From Rugamonas rubra (GTDB taxonomy: Bacteria; Pseudomonadota; Gammaproteobacteria; Burkholderiales; Burkholderiaceae_D), in assembly GCF_900114705.1 (NCBI RefSeq), contig NZ_FOTW01000019.1, forward strand, positions 107,509 to 171,508: a stretch of DNA of 64,000 nt, written 5' to 3'. The translations under genes and the position numbers were made by a program. Under the pieces are notes generated by a model, which saw nothing but the letters and a program-made list of their open reading frames with translations, was not told the origin of the DNA and did no database searches. Shown piece after piece: positions 34,902 to 43,720 of this stretch (positions within the stretch are counted from its first letter, which is position 1; the number at the start of each line of letters is the position of its first letter).

Positions 34902-35570
34902 ATGGCAGGTCAAGAAGTCACATTCGACGAGGTCGCGGCGGCGGCCACCAGCCTGCAGAACGACGGCGAGCGGGTGACCATCGAGGCCGTCTCCGACTTG
35001 CTTGGCGGCGCCGCCCCGGCCAGCGTGCACCAGCACCTGACGGCGTGGCGCGCCAGCGGCGCCAAGCCGGCGGAAGTGGCCACGCCGGAACTGCCGGAGG
35101 CGCTGCTGGACGCGTTGGGCGGCTGGGCGCGGCAATTCGCCGTCGACTCCGGCGCCGGCAGCCAGGACGCGCTGGCGCAATCGCAGCGCGACGTCGAGGA
35201 GCTGCTGGCGCAGGTGGCCAGCCTGATGGCGGCCCGCGACGAGGCCCTGGCCACCCTGGAGGAGCGCGGCGAGAGCATCGCCCGCCTGACCGCCGAGCTG
35301 CGCGACGCCCGCAACGTCGCCACCGACGCCCTGGTCGGCAAGGCCAAGGACCGCCTGGCCATCGACGGCAAGGACAACCAGTTGGCCGACCTGCGCGCGC
35401 AGATCGAGCGCAACGTGGCGGCCTCGGCGGCCGAGTCGGACGCCCGCCTGAGCGCCGAGATGGAGCTGGTCGGCGCCGTCACCGCGCGCGACAACTTCGC
35501 CGCCGAGATCAAGGAGCTGCGCGCCCAGCTCGACGCCGCCCAGGCCGAGCGGCGCGGCGCGCGCGCCTAG
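34902..35570 (+). CDS. KfrA-like DNA-binding coiled-coil protein, chromosomal
   Basis: Protein of 222 residues. The N-terminus (VTFDEVAAAATSLQNDGERVTIEAVSDLLGGAAPASVHQHLTAWRAS) matches the KfrA_N domain, a helix-turn-helix region known from plasmid KfrA proteins. From about residue 90 to the end runs a long Ala/Arg/Glu coiled coil (QSQRDVEELLAQVASLMAARDEAL onward). The start is ATG 34902 with CGGAG eight bases upstream; earlier in-frame starts lack ribosome sites. KfrA of IncP plasmids is an autorepressor and filament-forming segregation aid. No plasmid genes accompany this copy, so its role here is unknown. Confidence 0.82.
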   Translation: MAGQEVTFDEVAAAATSLQNDGERVTIEAVSDLLGGAAPASVHQHLTAWRASGAKPAEVATPELPEALLDALGGWARQFAVDSGAGSQDALAQSQRDVEELLAQVASLMAARDEALATLEERGESIARLTAELRDARNVATDALVGKAKDRLAIDGKDNQLADLRAQIERNVAASAAESDARLSAEMELVGAVTARDNFAAEIKELRAQLDAAQAERRGARA

Positions 35571-35588
35571 CTAGCGCCGCCGGCGCGC

Positions 35589-37919
35589 CTACTCGAAGCC
35601 GAGCCGCTTGGCGGCCGACAACACGCGCACCACGTCGATGGTGGCGCTGGAGAAGGGGCTGCCGTGGCCGAGCGCCTGCTCGGCCCGCACATACTCGCCC
35701 TTGTTGATCAGCTCGCCGACCTGGCCGGCGACGCGGTGGAAGCGCGCGTGCTGCTCGACCAGCGCGGTGAAGCTGGCGCGGCCGCGCAGGCGCTGGCCGT
35801 CGGCGTGGATCCATTTGCCCAGCGCGCAGCAGTCGTCGCGCGCCAGCGTCTTGACGTCGACCCTGCCGCCCTGCTCGATGGCGTCGCGCAGCTTGACCTT
35901 CCACTGGCGGTGGGCGTCGATGATGCCGTCGACGTCGATCCCCTCGACCAGCGCGGCGGCGCGCTGGCCGGGCAGGCGGAACTCGTCGACCTGGGCGGCC
36001 AGCCGCACGGCCACCTCGCGCTGGGTGCCGGCGGCGGCGGCGGTCTGCTCGACCAGCAGCGCGTTGGCCTGGGTGTCCCGGTCGAGCTCGGCGACGGCCG
36101 CGCCGATCTGGCCGATGCCCGCGCTCTGCTCGCGCGCGCCGTTGGCCACGTCGTCGAGCAGGCTCTTGATGTGCGCCGCGTTCTCGACGATCTCGCCGAT
36201 CGCCTGGCCGGCCTGGCGCACCACCTCGGTGCCGGCGCGCACCTCCCGCGAGCTGCGGGTGATCAGCTCCTTGACCTGGCGCGCCGCGTCGGCGCTGCGC
36301 CCGGCCAGCGCGCGCACCTCGGTGGCGACGACGGCGAAGCCGCGGCCCTGCTCGCCGGCGCGCGCCGCCTCGACGGCCGCGTTCAGGGCCAGGATGTTGG
36401 TCTGGAAGGCGATCCCGTCGATCACCCCGATGATCTCGCCGATCTGCTTCGACGAGGCCTCGATGCCCTCCATGGTCGCCACCACGGTGTGCATCACCTG
36501 GCCGCCGCGGGTGGCGGTGGCGGCGTTGGCGATCGAGATGGCGGAGGCCTGGCGCACCGCGTCGGCGGTCATTTGCACCGTCGAGGTGGTCTGCTCCAGC
36601 GCCGCCGACGACTGCTCCAGCGCCGAGGCGGCCGATTCGGTGCGGGCCGACAGCTCGCGCGTGCCCTGGGCGATGCCGATGCTCGAGGCCACCACGTGGT
36701 CGCTGGCCTGCTGCACCTGCTGCACGGTGTCGCGCAGCGCCTTTTGCATGTTGCCCAGCTCGCGCAGCAGGCCGGCCAGCTCGTCGCGGCCGGCGTCGTC
36801 GATCTCGGCGCGCAGGTCGCCCATCGAGATGGCGATCAGCTCGTGGCGCACCCGCTTGAAGCCGCTCAGCATCGACTGGTAGAAGCCGACGCACAGGTAG
36901 GCCGCCAGCAGCACGCCGAGCAGGCACAGCGCCAGCGTGCTGTAGAGGGCGCGCAGCAGCGCCGACTCGCGCTCGGCCAGCATCCGGTCGAGTATCGCCA
37001 GGTTCTGGCCGACCTCGCCGAACTGCAGCGCGATGGCCGCGTTCAGCTGCGCGCCGAAGGCGGCGCGGTCGGCCGCGAGCTCGCTCTGGCCGGGCGGGAA
37101 GGTGCTGCGCAGCGTGGCGAACACCGCCGCCACCGCCGACTCGACCTCGCCGCGCCGCACCTGCGCGTGCTCCGGCGCGGCGCGCGCCACCAGGGCCAGG
37201 TCGGCCAGCGCCAGCGCCTGCTCGTGTTCGGCCACGGCCAGGCGGCGCTGCAGCAGCGCGCCCTGCTGTGCGTCGATACTGCCCGTCTTCAGGGCGGCGC
37301 GCCCCAGCGAGCGCAGTTCCGACATCTGCCGGATCACCTGCGGGCCGTGCAGCAGGGTCGCGCTCATCAGGCGGTAGGTGGCCAGGTTCGGGTCGAGCGC
37401 CAGGCCCGAGCTGTCGGTCACGTTGTCGGCCAGCCGGGCCAGCGCCAGGTCGAGCGCGCTCAGCTTCTGGTAGGCCTCGTCGGCCGAGGCGAAGCCGGCC
37501 TGCGCCGCCCGATAGGCCTCGCGCAGCGCCGCCATCTCGGCCGTGGCGCCGAGCGGATTGTCGGCCGCCGCGGCGTAACCGTCGACGCGCCGGTAGGCCG
37601 CCTCGAACGCCTGGCGCCGTTCGGCCAGCCCCTCGGCCGCCTCGCCCTGCGCCGCGTTGCGGGCCAGCAGGCGCCAGCCGATGGCCGCCTCGCGCGCCTG
37701 GTACAGCGGCTGCACGAAACGCAGGCCGGTGCGCTCCAGGCGCACGACGCGCAGATCCTGCATGGCGGCCGTGTGGTAGACGCAGAGCAGCCAGAGCAGG
37801 GGCACCATGAAGCCGAGGGAGATCAGGGAAAACTTGCCGGGGAAGCGCAGGCGGCGCATCAGCCGCGAGCCGGGGGTCCAGACGGACAGGGAGAGGATTC
37901 GATCCACCAATTGTTTCAT
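35589..37919 (-). CDS. Methyl-accepting chemotaxis protein with C-terminal CZB domain
   Basis: Chemoreceptor of 776 residues: TM1 (about 32-50), a long helical periplasmic region (52-320), TM2 (322-345), HAMP, the signalling domain with VIDGIAFQTNILALNAAVEAA and GRGFAVVATEVRALAGRS, and a C-terminal chemoreceptor zinc-binding domain (665-776). The zinc ligands can be read: His in IDAHRQWK, the Cys of DDCCALGKWIH, its His, and His in HARFH. CZB domains sense zinc or hypochlorous acid. ATG 37919 is preferred to GTG 37925. It is convergent with the KfrA-like gene (18-base gap). Confidence 0.92.
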   Translation of the reverse strand: MKQLVDRILSLSVWTPGSRLMRRLRFPGKFSLISLGFMVPLLWLLCVYHTAAMQDLRVVRLERTGLRFVQPLYQAREAAIGWRLLARNAAQGEAAEGLAERRQAFEAAYRRVDGYAAAADNPLGATAEMAALREAYRAAQAGFASADEAYQKLSALDLALARLADNVTDSSGLALDPNLATYRLMSATLLHGPQVIRQMSELRSLGRAALKTGSIDAQQGALLQRRLAVAEHEQALALADLALVARAAPEHAQVRRGEVESAVAAVFATLRSTFPPGQSELAADRAAFGAQLNAAIALQFGEVGQNLAILDRMLAERESALLRALYSTLALCLLGVLLAAYLCVGFYQSMLSGFKRVRHELIAISMGDLRAEIDDAGRDELAGLLRELGNMQKALRDTVQQVQQASDHVVASSIGIAQGTRELSARTESAASALEQSSAALEQTTSTVQMTADAVRQASAISIANAATATRGGQVMHTVVATMEGIEASSKQIGEIIGVIDGIAFQTNILALNAAVEAARAGEQGRGFAVVATEVRALAGRSADAARQVKELITRSSREVRAGTEVVRQAGQAIGEIVENAAHIKSLLDDVANGAREQSAGIGQIGAAVAELDRDTQANALLVEQTAAAAGTQREVAVRLAAQVDEFRLPGQRAAALVEGIDVDGIIDAHRQWKVKLRDAIEQGGRVDVKTLARDDCCALGKWIHADGQRLRGRASFTALVEQHARFHRVAGQVGELINKGEYVRAEQALGHGSPFSSATIDVVRVLSAAKRLGFE

Positions 37920-38120
37920 GCTCACGCTCGCGAAAATGTAGTCGATATCGAGTTTGCTCCTTCCTCTCGATGATTGACACCCATCCAGGCGCCGTGGCGC
38001 GGTTTGACGGCAAAGATCGCCGCAAACCGCGTCTAGGTATTGTGTAAAAGCAACGGAATATTATTGCCTATGTAATGTTGCCGGTTGCGTCGCGGCGCGC
38101 TCCATGCCGCGCGCGTGCGC

Positions 38121-38849
38121 TCAGTCCAGGAAGTCCGAGTACTCCTTCTGCGCATAGCCCTTCAGCCGCTGCCACGGCAGCGCGCCGCTGGTGCCGGCCT
38201 GCACCGTCAGGTCGACCCGGTTGAAGAAGGTCGCCGCCTTGTCGCCGCTTTCGATGACCAGCGGGATCTGCCGCTTGTCGTCCCACAGCACGCGCTCGAA
38301 CAAGCCCTTGTCCTCGCGCTCGCGCCAGCGCGCGCCGGCCACCGTCGAGACGCGCGCCGACAGCGGCATCGCCTTCAGACGCGTCGAGTCGAGCAGGTAG
38401 TAGGCGTGGTCCCAGGAACCGTCGAAACCGACGTTGCCGAACTCGGCCGGCGGAATCGCGATCAGCTCCTTGGCGCGGACGTCGACGAATTCCACCCGGG
38501 CTTGACCGTTTTCCAACGCCACGTGGCGCGGCAGCACCACATGGTTGAAATGCTTGTGCTCGGCGGCGACGCGGCCGGCGGCCTGGTTCGTCGGCTTGGC
38601 GGCGTGCTCGTGGTGCTTCTCGGCGCCGGCCGGCAGCACGCGCGCGGTCCAGACGTGGCCGGCGCGGCGCAGCATGGTTTCCTCGTAGCGCGCTTCACGG
38701 CTCACGCCCTCGGGCGTGACGACCTTGCTGTAGTAGCTGATGCGCAAGTCCAGATCCGCGCCGGTTGTGCCGGCGGCTGGCGCGGCCCGGGCGCTTGCCG
38801 CCAGGCACAGCGTTGTGATGAGTAAGGGGAGCAGGGGGAGGCGTTTCAT
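38121..38849 (-). CDS. Exported hypothetical protein behind two alkaline phosphatases
   Basis: Protein of 242 residues with a signal peptide (MKRLPLLPLLITTLCLAASARA). The mature part contains LRISYYSKVVTPEGVSREARYEETMLRRAGHVWTARVLP and a His-rich stretch (EKHHEHAAKPTN, AEHKHFNHVVLPRHV) that could bind metal, then YYLLDSTRLKAMPLSARV and IPLVIESGD. I recognise no family. It lies 78 bases behind the alkaline phosphatase gene on the same strand, so a phosphate-related periplasmic role is plausible but inferred. Confidence 0.75.
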   Translation of the reverse strand: MKRLPLLPLLITTLCLAASARAAPAAGTTGADLDLRISYYSKVVTPEGVSREARYEETMLRRAGHVWTARVLPAGAEKHHEHAAKPTNQAAGRVAAEHKHFNHVVLPRHVALENGQARVEFVDVRAKELIAIPPAEFGNVGFDGSWDHAYYLLDSTRLKAMPLSARVSTVAGARWREREDKGLFERVLWDDKRQIPLVIESGDKAATFFNRVDLTVQAGTSGALPWQRLKGYAQKEYSDFLD

Positions 38850-38927
38850 GTGGCTCTTTAAATGAAAACGGGAGCGGACACCTGTCCGCTCCCTTGACGA
38901 TCAGCGCGAAGCCGACGAATCAGTCGA

Positions 38928-40325
38928 TCACAGGCCGAAGGCCGACTTGAGCAGGCTGAACACCTTGGTGTTGTCCAGCGTGCCCTTGAACGGCTTGGCG
39001 CCGGCGCCGGTGGCGAACAGCTTGACGTCGCCGCCGCCGTGGGTTTCGCTGGCCAGACGCACGCCGGTTTCCTGCAGATAGTTGTCGGCCAGGACGGTGG
39101 CGCTGTCCAGGCTGGCACGGGTGTTCGGACGGTTCGGGCCGTTGCCGAACACCAGGGTGGTGTAGCTGTTGCCGTCGGCGTCCTTGCTCGGCAGCTTGTC
39201 CTTGTAGCCCCGGTTGATGTCCAGGATAGGATTGCCGCGCTTGGCGTAGCCGTTGAAGGCCAGCGTGTGGTCGTGGTCGGCGGTGACCACGATCAGCGTG
39301 TTGGCCAGGGTCGGATCGCTCAGCTTGGCCTTGTCCAGCGCCGCCTTGATGGCGTCGTCGAAGGCGATGGTGTCGGTCAGCGCGCGCTTGGCGTTGGTGC
39401 CGTGCAGGGCGTGGTCGATGCGGCCGCCCTCGACCATCAGGAAGTAGCCGTCCTTGTTCTGCGCCAGCAAATCCATCGCCTTGACGGTCATCTCGGCCAG
39501 GCTGGGCTGGCTTGCGCCCTCGCCCAGCGGCGGCGTGGCGCTGCGGTCGAGCTCATATTCCAGGTGGCTCTTGCTGCTGTACAGGCCGATGAACTTCTTG
39601 CCGGCGGCGGCCGCGTTCATTTCCGTCTTGTTGGCGGCCACGACGTAGCCCTTGGCCGCCATCTCGGTCAGCAGGTTGCGGCCGTCGGCGCGGCCGGTCT
39701 TGTTGCTGGCGGCGTCGAACGGGGTGAAGTGGTTGCGGCCGCCACCCATCAACACGTCGACGCCGTCGAGCAGGGCGGCGTTGTAGCCGGCGCCGCCCGG
39801 AACCAGCTGGGCGGCGATGGCGTACTGGGCGTTGCGGTTGCAGATGTGCGAGAAGGTCGCCGCCGGCGTGGCATGGGTCAGCTCGGTGGTGGTGATCGAG
39901 CCGACCGCCTTGCCCTTGGCCTTGGCCAGCTCCAGGATGGTCACTGCGGTGCTGCCGTTGCCGGCGGCGCAGTTGTTGACGCCCAGGTTGCCGTTGGCGT
40001 CCTTGCCGGGATTGGTGGCGACGGTGTTGGCCGACATCGAGATGACCTCGTTGTTCATCTTCACGCCGGTCATATAGGCGGCCATCGACGGTGCGCTGTC
40101 GGTGGTCTGGGCGTCGTTCGAGTAGGTCTTGACGCGCGCCGTGCGCTCCAGCTTGTCCATCGCCAGGCTGCCGTCCTCGCCGTATTTGTAGATGCGCGAG
40201 GCGGTGATGGTCGACGGCCCCATGCCGTCGCCGAGGAAGAAGATGATGTTCTTGGCTTCGCCGGCGGCCTGGGCGGCGTTGGCGAAGGACAGCGCCAGCG
40301 CGGCGGCTAACAGTGTACGTTTCAT
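38928..40325 (-). CDS. Alkaline phosphatase, periplasmic
   Basis: PhoA-superfamily enzyme of 465 residues. Signal peptide MKRTLLAAALALSFANAAQA; metal-binding start NIIFFLGDGMG; nucleophilic Ser in TTDSAPSMAAYMTG; THATPAATFSHIC; GRIDHALHGTNAKRALTDTIAFDDAI; and the zinc ligands in VVTADHDHTLAFNG and ASETHGGGDVKLF. It hydrolyses phosphomonoesters to release phosphate. Start at ATG 40325 (a TTG six bases upstream is weaker). It follows a paralogous phosphatase gene by 40 bases and should be cotranscribed with it. The two copies are clearly homologous along their length, so they come from an old duplication. Confidence 0.94.
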   Translation of the reverse strand: MKRTLLAAALALSFANAAQAAGEAKNIIFFLGDGMGPSTITASRIYKYGEDGSLAMDKLERTARVKTYSNDAQTTDSAPSMAAYMTGVKMNNEVISMSANTVATNPGKDANGNLGVNNCAAGNGSTAVTILELAKAKGKAVGSITTTELTHATPAATFSHICNRNAQYAIAAQLVPGGAGYNAALLDGVDVLMGGGRNHFTPFDAASNKTGRADGRNLLTEMAAKGYVVAANKTEMNAAAAGKKFIGLYSSKSHLEYELDRSATPPLGEGASQPSLAEMTVKAMDLLAQNKDGYFLMVEGGRIDHALHGTNAKRALTDTIAFDDAIKAALDKAKLSDPTLANTLIVVTADHDHTLAFNGYAKRGNPILDINRGYKDKLPSKDADGNSYTTLVFGNGPNRPNTRASLDSATVLADNYLQETGVRLASETHGGGDVKLFATGAGAKPFKGTLDNTKVFSLLKSAFGL

Positions 40326-40365
40326 GTGCAAAATTCCGTTCTTAAAGTATGCGTGACAGCGTGGC

Positions 40366-41817
40366 TTACAGGCCAGCGGCGTTTTTCACCAGACCGAACA
40401 CCTTGGTGTTGTCGATGGTGCCGAGGAAGCTCTCCGAGCCCTTGCCGATGGCGCCGAGGAAGACGTCGGTGCCGCCGTGGGTCTCGTTGCCGGCGCTGAC
40501 GCGGATCGCCGCCTCCTGGTGGTAGGTGGCGGCGCCGGTGACGCTGTCGTCCAGCGCGGACTGGCCGGCGCGGCTGGCCTGGACGCGGTTTTCGCCGTTG
40601 CCGAAGCCGATGATCGAGTAGGGCGCGCCGTCCAAGTCCTTCTCCACCGCGCCGGTGACGTAGTTCTTCACCACGCCGAGCACGCCGGCGTTGCCGCTGG
40701 CGGTCTTGCCGGTGCGCTTGGCGTAGCCGTTGAGCACCAGCGTGTGGTCGTGGTCGGCGGTGACCACGATGGTGGTGTTCTTCAGTTCCGGATCGGTCAG
40801 CTTGGCCTTGGCGATGGCGGCCTTGATGGCGTTGTCGAAGGCGACGGTGTCCTGCAGCGCCTTCTTGGCGGTGGTTTCATGCAGCGCGTGGTCGATGCGG
40901 CCGCCCTCGACCATCAGGAAGTAGCCCTTGCTGTTCTTCGACAGCACGTCCATCGCCTTGGTGGTCATCTCGGCCAGGCTCGGTTCCTTGGCCGGGTCGC
41001 GGTCCAGGTCGTAGCTCATGTGGCTGGAGGTGAACAGGCCCAGCAGCTTGTCGGTCTTGGCGCCGTCGATGGCGTTGAACTCGCTGCTGTTGCTGGCGAA
41101 GGCGTAGTTCTTCGCCTTCATCTCGGCGATCAGGTCGCGGCCGTCGGCGCGCTTGCCGCCGTCCTTGACCGGCTTGAAGAACTGGCTGCCGCCGCCCAGC
41201 AGGACGTCCAGGCCGGTGCTGCCCAGCGCGCTGTTGAAGCCGCTGCCGCCCGGCACGACGGCCGCGGCGATGTCGTTTTCCAGGTCGCGGTGGCAGATGT
41301 GCGAGTAGGTCGCCGCCGGCGTGGCGTGGGTGACGCGGGTGGTGGTGACCACGCCGGTGGACAGGCCGGCCGCCTTCGACACTTCCAGCAGGGTGGTGAC
41401 CGGGCTGCCGTTCTTGCTGCCGCAGTTGTTGCCCAGCTTGTTGCCGGCGGCGTCGGCGATCGGGTCGACGGCGACGGTGTCGGCCGACATCGACAACACC
41501 TCGTTGTTCATCTTCACGCCGGTCATGTAGGCCGACATCGACGGCGCGCTGTCGGTGACCTGGGCGTCGTTCGAGAAGGTTTTGACGAAGGCGCTTTCCG
41601 GCAGGGTGTCGATGGTCAGTTCGCCGTCCTCGCCCACCGAGTAGATGCGCGCGGCGGTCAGGGTGGTCAGGCCCATGCCGTCGCCGAGGAAGAAGATGAC
41701 GTTTTTCGGCGCGGCGGCCACTGGGGGCGTCGGGCTTGCCGCCGTCGGGGTGTCGCTGCTGCAACCAGCGATCAGGGCGGCGCTCAATCCAGCAATGAAA
41801 AGGGACTTGCGGTTCAT
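40366..41817 (-). CDS. Alkaline phosphatase, lipid-anchored paralogue
   Basis: PhoA-superfamily enzyme of 483 residues. Unlike the next gene it has a lipobox (AALIAGCSS, Cys19) and a Pro/Ala/Thr linker, so it should be tethered to a membrane. Catalytic motifs are complete: VIFFLGDGMG, Ser in VTDSAPSMSAYMTG, THATPAATYSHIC, GRIDHALHETTAKKALQDTVAF, VVTADHDHT and GNETHGGTDVFLG. It is the first gene of the phosphatase unit, and a possible Pho box with a suitably spaced -10 lies upstream, so induction by phosphate starvation is likely. Confidence 0.94.
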   Translation of the reverse strand: MNRKSLFIAGLSAALIAGCSSDTPTAASPTPPVAAAPKNVIFFLGDGMGLTTLTAARIYSVGEDGELTIDTLPESAFVKTFSNDAQVTDSAPSMSAYMTGVKMNNEVLSMSADTVAVDPIADAAGNKLGNNCGSKNGSPVTTLLEVSKAAGLSTGVVTTTRVTHATPAATYSHICHRDLENDIAAAVVPGGSGFNSALGSTGLDVLLGGGSQFFKPVKDGGKRADGRDLIAEMKAKNYAFASNSSEFNAIDGAKTDKLLGLFTSSHMSYDLDRDPAKEPSLAEMTTKAMDVLSKNSKGYFLMVEGGRIDHALHETTAKKALQDTVAFDNAIKAAIAKAKLTDPELKNTTIVVTADHDHTLVLNGYAKRTGKTASGNAGVLGVVKNYVTGAVEKDLDGAPYSIIGFGNGENRVQASRAGQSALDDSVTGAATYHQEAAIRVSAGNETHGGTDVFLGAIGKGSESFLGTIDNTKVFGLVKNAAGL

Positions 41818-41863
41818 GTTGTCAATCCGGCTGTGTTGGGGAAGCTATCAACATAGCAATTCC

Positions 41864-41883
41864 TTGTGACCGGGTGATGACTT
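41864..41883 (-). promoter_or_regulatory. Possible Pho box of the phosphatase operon
   Basis: Read leftward, the half-sites GTCAT and GTCAC lie 11 bases apart, as in the PhoB consensus, and TATGTT follows about ten bases later as a -10. The outer CT of each half-site is not conserved, so the match is partial. Confidence 0.42.
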
Positions 41884-41923
41884 GATAGCTGCGCTGAAAG
41901 TCTTAACTTGGGCGGGCTTTTTT

Positions 41924-41958
41924 TGGGGAGGGACGGAACCGAACCGCCGACAGAGCAA
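41924..41958 (-). other. tRNA 3'-end-like remnant
   Basis: Read leftward the segment contains a T-arm (GGCGG TTCGGTT CCGTC) and a 3' acceptor-like run ending in CCA. It matches tRNA-Phe at 17 of 19 positions in 41934-41952. No 5' half is present. It stands 1.57 kb from the intact tRNA-Phe at 43497 with a low-GC gene between them. Confidence 0.38.
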
Positions 41959-42111
41959 ATCCGCCATGCCGCTTGCCCTCCTTTCTGCATGAAGCTTGCA
42001 AATATGCCAAGCGTGGTATTATTCGCGCGGCAATGTTGTTACGTCTATCATCCGACGGGCACGGCTACGTCCGTGTTTTCCTGTCATTTCCTTATATCAC
42101 TGGAGTTCTAC

Positions 42112-43218
42112 ATGGCTAGCCTAGAGCAGACGTCCCTGCTTGCCTCGCATCGTTCCACAGGTTTCGATTACATCCGCATAGTGTTGTCTATAGCTATCAT
42201 TGCTTGGCATTCCGTTCTGGTCACTATGGGCCCAGCGGCGGAAGTTCCGTTCTACTCTGGACCGCTCAGGCCCATGCTGCATTTCCTTGTGCCCAGTTTT
42301 TTTGCTTTGAGCGGTTACCTTGTGGCCGGCAGCCTGCTGCGCACCGATCATTTGCCGACTTTCCTGACGCTGCGCGTGCTGCGCATCTTTCCAGCCTTGT
42401 GCTGTGAGGTCGTCATTTCCGCCCTCATTATCGGTACGCTGTTGACCACTTTGCCATTGGCCGACTACTTTTCAGACCGGGTTTTCCATCGTTATTTCCT
42501 CAATGTTATTGGCGAAATACGCTACCACTTGCCCGGCGTATTCGCATCCAATACGACAACCACGGTCAATGTTCAACTTTGGACGATACCTTATGAACTA
42601 AAGTGCTACATCGGCATATCGCTGGTTTCCTGGTTGACACTGCACCGCCGCCCTAGGATTTTTGTCGCCTTGCTGATAGTGGCGACCTTACTGCTGACCG
42701 TGATGAATTATTCTCATTTCTGGGAAATGGATTATGCTGGCCGCCCTACAGGCCGCTCGGTAGTGTTGGCTTTCTTGTGGGGCGTGGCGTTTTACTTGCT
42801 TCGCACAAAGATTCCTCACAACATCTATTTGTTCTGCGCTGCGCTGGCGGCAAGCTGGATGTTTTTAAAGCAGCCTGAGACCGAGTTCTTAGCGTCGCCA
42901 GCGCTGGCCTACGTCACCGTTTACGTGGGTTTGCTGCAGGTCCGTCGAACGTTCCTCTTGCTTGCCGGTGACATTTCATATGGCATCTACTTGTATGGTT
43001 TTGTGATCCAGCAAGCCGTTTATCAGCTGCTGCCGAATTATCGGGCCTGGCACGAGAATTTCTTGATTTCGCTGGCGATTGCATGCGTTTTTGGCTATGT
43101 TTCATGGGTAGGCGTCGAATCGCCGGCACTTGGCAAGAAAAAGGTAGTGGTGCAATTTGTCAAATCGCTGTCCGACCGACTGGAGGCATTCGCCCGCAGA
43201 AGCGTGCGCTCCTCGTAA
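42112..43218 (+). CDS. Acyltransferase 3 family membrane protein
   Basis: Integral membrane protein of 368 residues with about ten helices. It starts FDYIRIVLSIAIIAWHSVLV, placing the conserved His of this family in the first helix; FLVPSFFALSGYLVAGSLL and LRVLRIFPALCCEVV supply the next conserved blocks; VNVQLWTIPYELKCYIG is the typical middle motif. Such proteins O-acetylate surface polysaccharides, peptidoglycan or small molecules. Composition is clearly lower in GC and codons less biased than neighbours, which suggests acquisition. GGAG precedes the ATG. It lies on the 3' side of tRNA-Phe. Confidence 0.88.
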   Translation: MASLEQTSLLASHRSTGFDYIRIVLSIAIIAWHSVLVTMGPAAEVPFYSGPLRPMLHFLVPSFFALSGYLVAGSLLRTDHLPTFLTLRVLRIFPALCCEVVISALIIGTLLTTLPLADYFSDRVFHRYFLNVIGEIRYHLPGVFASNTTTTVNVQLWTIPYELKCYIGISLVSWLTLHRRPRIFVALLIVATLLLTVMNYSHFWEMDYAGRPTGRSVVLAFLWGVAFYLLRTKIPHNIYLFCAALAASWMFLKQPETEFLASPALAYVTVYVGLLQVRRTFLLLAGDISYGIYLYGFVIQQAVYQLLPNYRAWHENFLISLAIACVFGYVSWVGVESPALGKKKVVVQFVKSLSDRLEAFARRSVRSS

Positions 43219-43276
43219 TGGATGCCTGGCGTGCGCAGTCGCTTCATTTGGAGCCTGCCGTCAACGCAAGGTAGCG

Positions 43277-43312
43277 CTAAAAGCCACAAGCCGTTTCGCT
43301 TGCGGCTTTTAG
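43277..43312 (+). terminator. Terminator of the acyltransferase gene
   Basis: Arms ctaaaagccacaagc and gcttgcggcttttag pair at 14 of 15 positions over a 6-base loop; the 3' arm ends in tttt. Confidence 0.7.
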
Positions 43313-43451
43313 TATTCTCTGCACGGGAAAGTCTGGTTTGCTCGCGCCTTCAGACTTCTGCGTGTCGCGGATATTAATGTTGAACGAAAAGGCAGGGCTT
43401 GTTTGCTTGAGGGGTGGGGCTGATATGGGTCGGCCACGGGCGGGAGGCTGC

Positions 43452-43479
43452 AGAAACAAAAACGCCACCCGAGGGTGGC
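43452..43479 (-). terminator. Terminator of tRNA-Phe (second copy)
   Basis: Leftward stem GCCACCC-TC-GGGTGGC followed by gtttttgtttc, beginning 17 bases past the tRNA 3' end. Confidence 0.85.
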
Positions 43480-43496
43480 TTTAGCGTTTTTATTCT

Positions 43497-43572
43497 TGGT
43501 GGCCCGGGGCGGAATCGAACCACCGACACAAGGATTTTCAATCCTCTGCTCTACCAACTGAGCTACCAGGCC
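43497..43572 (-). tRNA. tRNA-Phe (GAA), second copy
   Basis: Identical to the gene at 12531-12606, including the encoded CCA, the GAA anticodon in TTGAAAA, and the same orientation. Upstream flanks differ beyond the first few bases, so it is not a recent tandem copy. Confidence 0.97.
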
Positions 43573-43708
43573 AAGGAGCAGAATTATAGCAGGCCGCAAC
43601 GAAATTGCAAGGGACTGCGGAAACTATTTACCGCACGGGGGCGGGGCGGTGGCGCCGGCCGTCCCGCCCCCCGCGCCGGCGCGCTCGATTCCGCTGGGCT
43701 ACAGGGGC

Positions 43709-43714
43709 TATAAT
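43709..43714 (+). promoter_or_regulatory. -10 element TATAAT directly before a start codon
   Basis: A consensus TATAAT ends six bases before the ATG at 43721. If used, transcription would begin at or next to the start codon, giving a leaderless mRNA. No good -35 is visible. Confidence 0.4.
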
Positions 43715-43720
43715 GCTCGG

